NCBI GenBank assembly: GCA_947496905.1
Contig: CANMEW010000019.1
Location: 1-17,537 of the forward strand
DNA length: 17,537 bases
DNA from: Rickettsiales bacterium
Lineage (GTDB): Bacteria > Pseudomonadota > Alphaproteobacteria > Rickettsiales > UBA1997
Reading direction: 5' to 3'
Below, piece by piece: positions 15,373 through 17,537 of this stretch (its first letter is position 1; the number at the start of each line of letters is the position of its first letter). A model generated the notes under the pieces. The model was not told the origin of the DNA, did not search any database, and saw only the letters and a program-made list of their open reading frames with translations. Position numbers and translations under genes: made by a program.

Positions 15373-15947
15373 GCGGATTGCACATTTTTACCGAAGAGCT
15401 TTCTGCTAAAATCTGCTTTAACTCATTGCTTGCCAAGCTTGCGCCTCAGGTTGGCTGTAAAAAAGTTAAAGTTTATTCTCACGAAGGTAGGCTTGGTTTG
15501 ATGCGCGCTTTACGAACAACTCTACCGGCGATTAGTAGGCGTGAAGGTGCGTCAATTCTTGTAACAATAGATCAAGACAAGAGCGACTGCGAAGAGCTGA
15601 AAGAAAAGTTAGAGGAGATCTTAAGAGAAAAATGCGAATGTGCTTACAAAATCAGAATAGTTTGCAAAGAGCTAGAAGCTTGGTTTTTGGGCGATCTTGA
15701 TGCGATAGCAAAAGCCTATCCTAGGTTTGATCCAAGCCATTATCGGACAAAAGCTAAGATGAGGGATGTTGATGGCATCGTGCAGTCGCACCAAATGTTG
15801 TTAAAAATTATTCCAGAATATCGCGGCGAAAAACATTTCTCAAAAACTGAAGTTTCAGAAAAAATCTCTGCACACCTCTCTCTAGATTCAAACACTTCCA
15901 CCAGCTTCCAAAACACCATTTTGGCAATTCGCAGCTTAATCAAATAA
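15369..15947 (+). CDS. DUF4276-like, putative TOPRIM-type effector
   Basis: 192 residues, overlapping the ATPase stop by 4 bases. The N-terminus HIFTEELSAK (Glu9, Glu10) resembles the Glu-containing first strand-helix of TOPRIM-like folds. After a 50-residue helical/strand segment comes LVTIDQDKSDC, giving a DxD pair (Asp68, Asp70) plus Asp73. Then RIVCKELEAWFLGD (Glu101, Glu103) matches the E-x-E-A-W pattern I associate with DUF4276. These acidic sites are compatible with metal-dependent nuclease chemistry, but that is inference. No signal peptide or membrane segment is visible. It appears to be the effector half of a two-gene system with the upstream ATPase, analogous in layout to AriA/AriB of PARIS (where the partner is a DUF4435 protein). 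RloB-like proteins are a possible alternative family. Confidence 0.75.
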   Translation: MSGLHIFTEELSAKICFNSLLAKLAPQVGCKKVKVYSHEGRLGLMRALRTTLPAISRREGASILVTIDQDKSDCEELKEKLEEILREKCECAYKIRIVCKELEAWFLGDLDAIAKAYPRFDPSHYRTKAKMRDVDGIVQSHQMLLKIIPEYRGEKHFSKTEVSEKISAHLSLDSNTSTSFQNTILAIRSLIK

Positions 15948-15965
15948 TCCCAATCAGCCTCCCCA

Positions 15966-17405
15966 ATGCGCCTCTCATCCTACTTTCTCCCGACGCTCAA
16001 AGAAAATCCGGCGGATGCCACAATTGTTTCTCACCAACTAATGATTCGCGCCGGCATGATTCGCCAAACTGCAAGCGGAATTTATTCTTGGCTTCCGCTT
16101 GGTTTGCGTGTTTTGCGTAAGGTGGAAAAAATCATCAAAGAGGAAATGGATAAGGCCGGAGCGCTGGAAATTTTAATGCCAACAATTCAGCCGGCGGAAC
16201 TTTGGATTGAATCTGGTCGCTACGAAGCTTACGGCAAAGAAATGCTGCGCATGAAGGACCGTCACGATCGCGACATTCTCTACGGGCCAACCCACGAGGA
16301 AGTGGTCACTGACATTTTTCGCAAAAACATCACTTCCTACAAAGATCTCCCGAAAAATTTTTACCAAATTCATTGGAAGTTTCGTGATGAAATTCGTCCG
16401 CGCTTCGGCCTAATGCGTGGTCGCGAGTTCCTGATGAAAGACTCCTACTCATTCGACATCGACGAAGCAGCGGCAAAAAAAACCTACAATTTGATGTATG
16501 AAACCTACTTCAAAATTTTTAGGAAAATGGGTCTGAAGGCAATTGCGGTGAGAGCAGACACGGGTGCAATCGGCGGCGATCTCTCGCACGAATTCCACAT
16601 TTTGGCGGACACGGGAGAGAGCGCAATTTACTACGACAAAAAATTCGACGAGTTGAATCATTCAACCCCCTCGTTCCGCAACTGCTCGCCTTGCTCGCAA
16701 CGCGGAACTTCCCCCTTAAATAAGGGGGAAGAGTCGTCCACTTTCACTTTTTCTGCCATGGAAATGCAGGAGTTTTATGCAATGGCTGACGAAATGCACG
16801 TTGCGGAAAAATGTCCAATTCCTGCTGAGCAACTAAACTCAAGGCGTGGCATCGAAGTCGGGCACATTTTTAACTTCGGTACGAAATATTCGAAAGCGAT
16901 GGGAGCAAGTGTTGCGGGGCGAGGAGCCGCATCTTCTCCGTTCGTCCTGAACTTGTCGAAGGATGAACATTTGACACGAGGGGTTGTAAATAACTCCCAA
17001 ATCTTCCCCAACATGGGCTCTTACGGAATTGGAGTGTCGCGTGTAGTGGCTGCTGCAATCGAGGCGAATCACGACGCTAATGGAATTGTTTGGCCGCAGG
17101 AAATTGCGCCATTCCAAGTTGTGTTAATTAACGTGAGAGCTGGCGACGAGTCCTGCGACAGGTTCTGTGAAGAAATTTACAGTAAGCTGCAAGCGCAAAA
17201 TATTGAAGTGCTTTACGACGACAGTAAGGCGAGCTTGGGTCAAAAATTTTCCATTGCCGACCTAATTGGAATTCCAACGCAGTTAATCGTCGGACCAAAA
17301 TCTGCAGCAGCAGGAAAAGTTGAGGTGAAAAACAGGAAAGGCGGCGAGAAGCAGGAAATTGAAATTTCGTCATTGTTAACCCTTTTTGAAAAAGAGAGAG
17401 AATAG
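15966..17405 (+). CDS. proS: proline-tRNA ligase, with in-frame palindromic inserts
   Basis: 479 residues; the short alphaproteobacterial ProRS is about 430-440. Class II motifs are intact: the N-terminal MIRQTASGIYSWLPLGLRVLRKVE, the TAG-like PTHEEVVTDIFR, motif 2 KFRDEIRPRFGLMRGREFLMKD (about 138-159), IGGDLSHEFH, and motif 3 GSYGIGVSRVVAAAIEA (from 351), followed by the anticodon-binding domain ending in a Gly/Lys-rich RKGGEK. The large editing INS domain is missing, as in this subtype. The extra length is explained by two inserts: about residues 233-258, encoded by two hairpins with SPLNKGE, and about 317-348, containing PFVLNLSKDE. Both keep the frame and lie at surface-loop positions relative to the Rickettsia sequence as I recall it, so the enzyme may still work. 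It charges tRNA-Pro with proline in the cytosol. It starts 18 bases after the DUF4276 gene. Confidence 0.95.
   Translation: MRLSSYFLPTLKENPADATIVSHQLMIRAGMIRQTASGIYSWLPLGLRVLRKVEKIIKEEMDKAGALEILMPTIQPAELWIESGRYEAYGKEMLRMKDRHDRDILYGPTHEEVVTDIFRKNITSYKDLPKNFYQIHWKFRDEIRPRFGLMRGREFLMKDSYSFDIDEAAAKKTYNLMYETYFKIFRKMGLKAIAVRADTGAIGGDLSHEFHILADTGESAIYYDKKFDELNHSTPSFRNCSPCSQRGTSPLNKGEESSTFTFSAMEMQEFYAMADEMHVAEKCPIPAEQLNSRRGIEVGHIFNFGTKYSKAMGASVAGRGAASSPFVLNLSKDEHLTRGVVNNSQIFPNMGSYGIGVSRVVAAAIEANHDANGIVWPQEIAPFQVVLINVRAGDESCDRFCEEIYSKLQAQNIEVLYDDSKASLGQKFSIADLIGIPTQLIVGPKSAAAGKVEVKNRKGGEKQEIEISSLLTLFEKERE
16673..16731. repeat. palindromic element inside proS (first)
   Basis: Two adjacent stems: GTTCCGC...GCGGAAC (16673-16679 with 16702-16708) and CTTCCCCCTTA AA TAAGGGGGAAG (16708-16718 with 16721-16731), the latter perfect over 11 bp. 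It translates in frame to a segment containing SPLNKGE, absent from ordinary ProRS. The stem style matches interspersed repeats that produce similar peptides in other bacterial proteins. Confidence 0.75.
16940..16968. repeat. palindromic element inside proS (second)
   Basis: GTTCGTCCT (16940-16948) pairs with AGGATGAAC (16960-16968), one G/T wobble, around GAACTTGTCGA. It encodes PFVLNLSKDE in frame, a peptide type that recurs in unrelated proteins because the DNA element is an interspersed repeat. It probably sits inside a larger insert (about 16914-17010) that is not conserved in the family. Confidence 0.7.
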
Positions 17406-17412
17406 CCTAAAC

Positions 17413-17537
17413 GGCTATTCTCGGCAGATGTCCACGCTCATGACTGAAGTTGTTGAAGCGGCTATTCTCGGCAGATGTCCACGCTCATGACTGAAGTTGT
17501 TGAAGCGGCTATTCTCGGCCAATGTCCGCGTTCGGAC
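17413..17537 (+). repeat. 47-bp tandem repeat, at least 2.6 copies
   Basis: Unit 1 is 17413-17459, unit 2 is 17460-17506, and they are identical. Unit 3 starts at 17507, diverges after GGCTATTCTCGGC, and runs off the window. A 7-bp stem AATAGCC/GGCTATT (17401-17419) overlaps the proS stop. Because 47 is not a multiple of 3, a frame begun in unit 1 stops inside unit 2, whereas the same start in unit 2 remains open to the edge. Confidence 0.85.
17475..17537 (+). CDS. possible gene start, truncated by window end
   Basis: From the ATG at 17475 the frame reads MSTLMTEVVEAAILGQCPRSD and is open at the right edge. The same N-terminus (MSTLMTEVVEAAILGRCPRS) is encoded by the first repeat copy at 17428 but ends at TGA (17488-17490). 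This could be a gene whose 5' end was duplicated, or merely a chance frame in repetitive DNA. No clear ribosome binding site is seen. Confidence 0.2.
   Translation, partial: MSTLMTEVVEAAILGQCPRSD

Overview
The window looks like an alphaproteobacterial chromosome segment, probably from a Rickettsiales- or Holosporales-like lineage. Supporting signs are a short proline-tRNA ligase lacking the long bacterial insertion domain, an RNase E with an acidic insertion in its S1 region, hemE beside an AT-rich intergenic region with a DnaA box and a CtrA-type site, AT-leaning codon use, and many palindromic elements, two of them read in frame inside proS. The taxonomic call is inference; there is no rRNA gene here.

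Layout. Bases 3-6420 hold a chaperone-usher-like surface-fibre locus: the end of a DUF4402-type subunit, a second secreted subunit-like protein, a PapD-type periplasmic chaperone, a perfect terminator, a large usher-like outer-membrane protein, and a Lys/His-rich reading frame. That last frame is in the same phase as the usher and is separated from it by a single TAG codon. Bases 6421-7049 carry no gene but hold two large inverted repeats and a series of smaller hairpins. Bases 7050-10205 encode an envelope/secretion group: a small membrane-anchored acidic protein, an outer-membrane beta-barrel protein, a LysM-LytM lipoprotein of the NlpD kind with degenerate metal ligands, and FtsY. A 400-base non-coding stretch with three tandem hairpins then leads into RNase E (10613-12550).

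RNase E converges on bolA (minus strand), and a perfect 14-bp palindrome sits between their ends. bolA and hemE diverge from a 252-base AT-rich region (12845-13096) that I propose as the candidate replication origin: hemE borders the origin in Caulobacter and Rickettsia. To its right, hemE, an ABC/OLD-type ATPase, a DUF4276-like protein and proS form a tight co-directional series. The ATPase and DUF4276 genes overlap by 4 bases and resemble a two-gene split OLD/TOPRIM-type conflict (phage defence) module set among housekeeping genes. The window ends in 47-bp tandem repeats that may overlap the start of another gene.

The observations most worth follow-up are the candidate oriC, the ATPase/DUF4276 pair, the in-frame TAG between the usher and the Lys-rich frame, the 43-bp perfect palindrome, and the in-frame palindromic insertions in proS.
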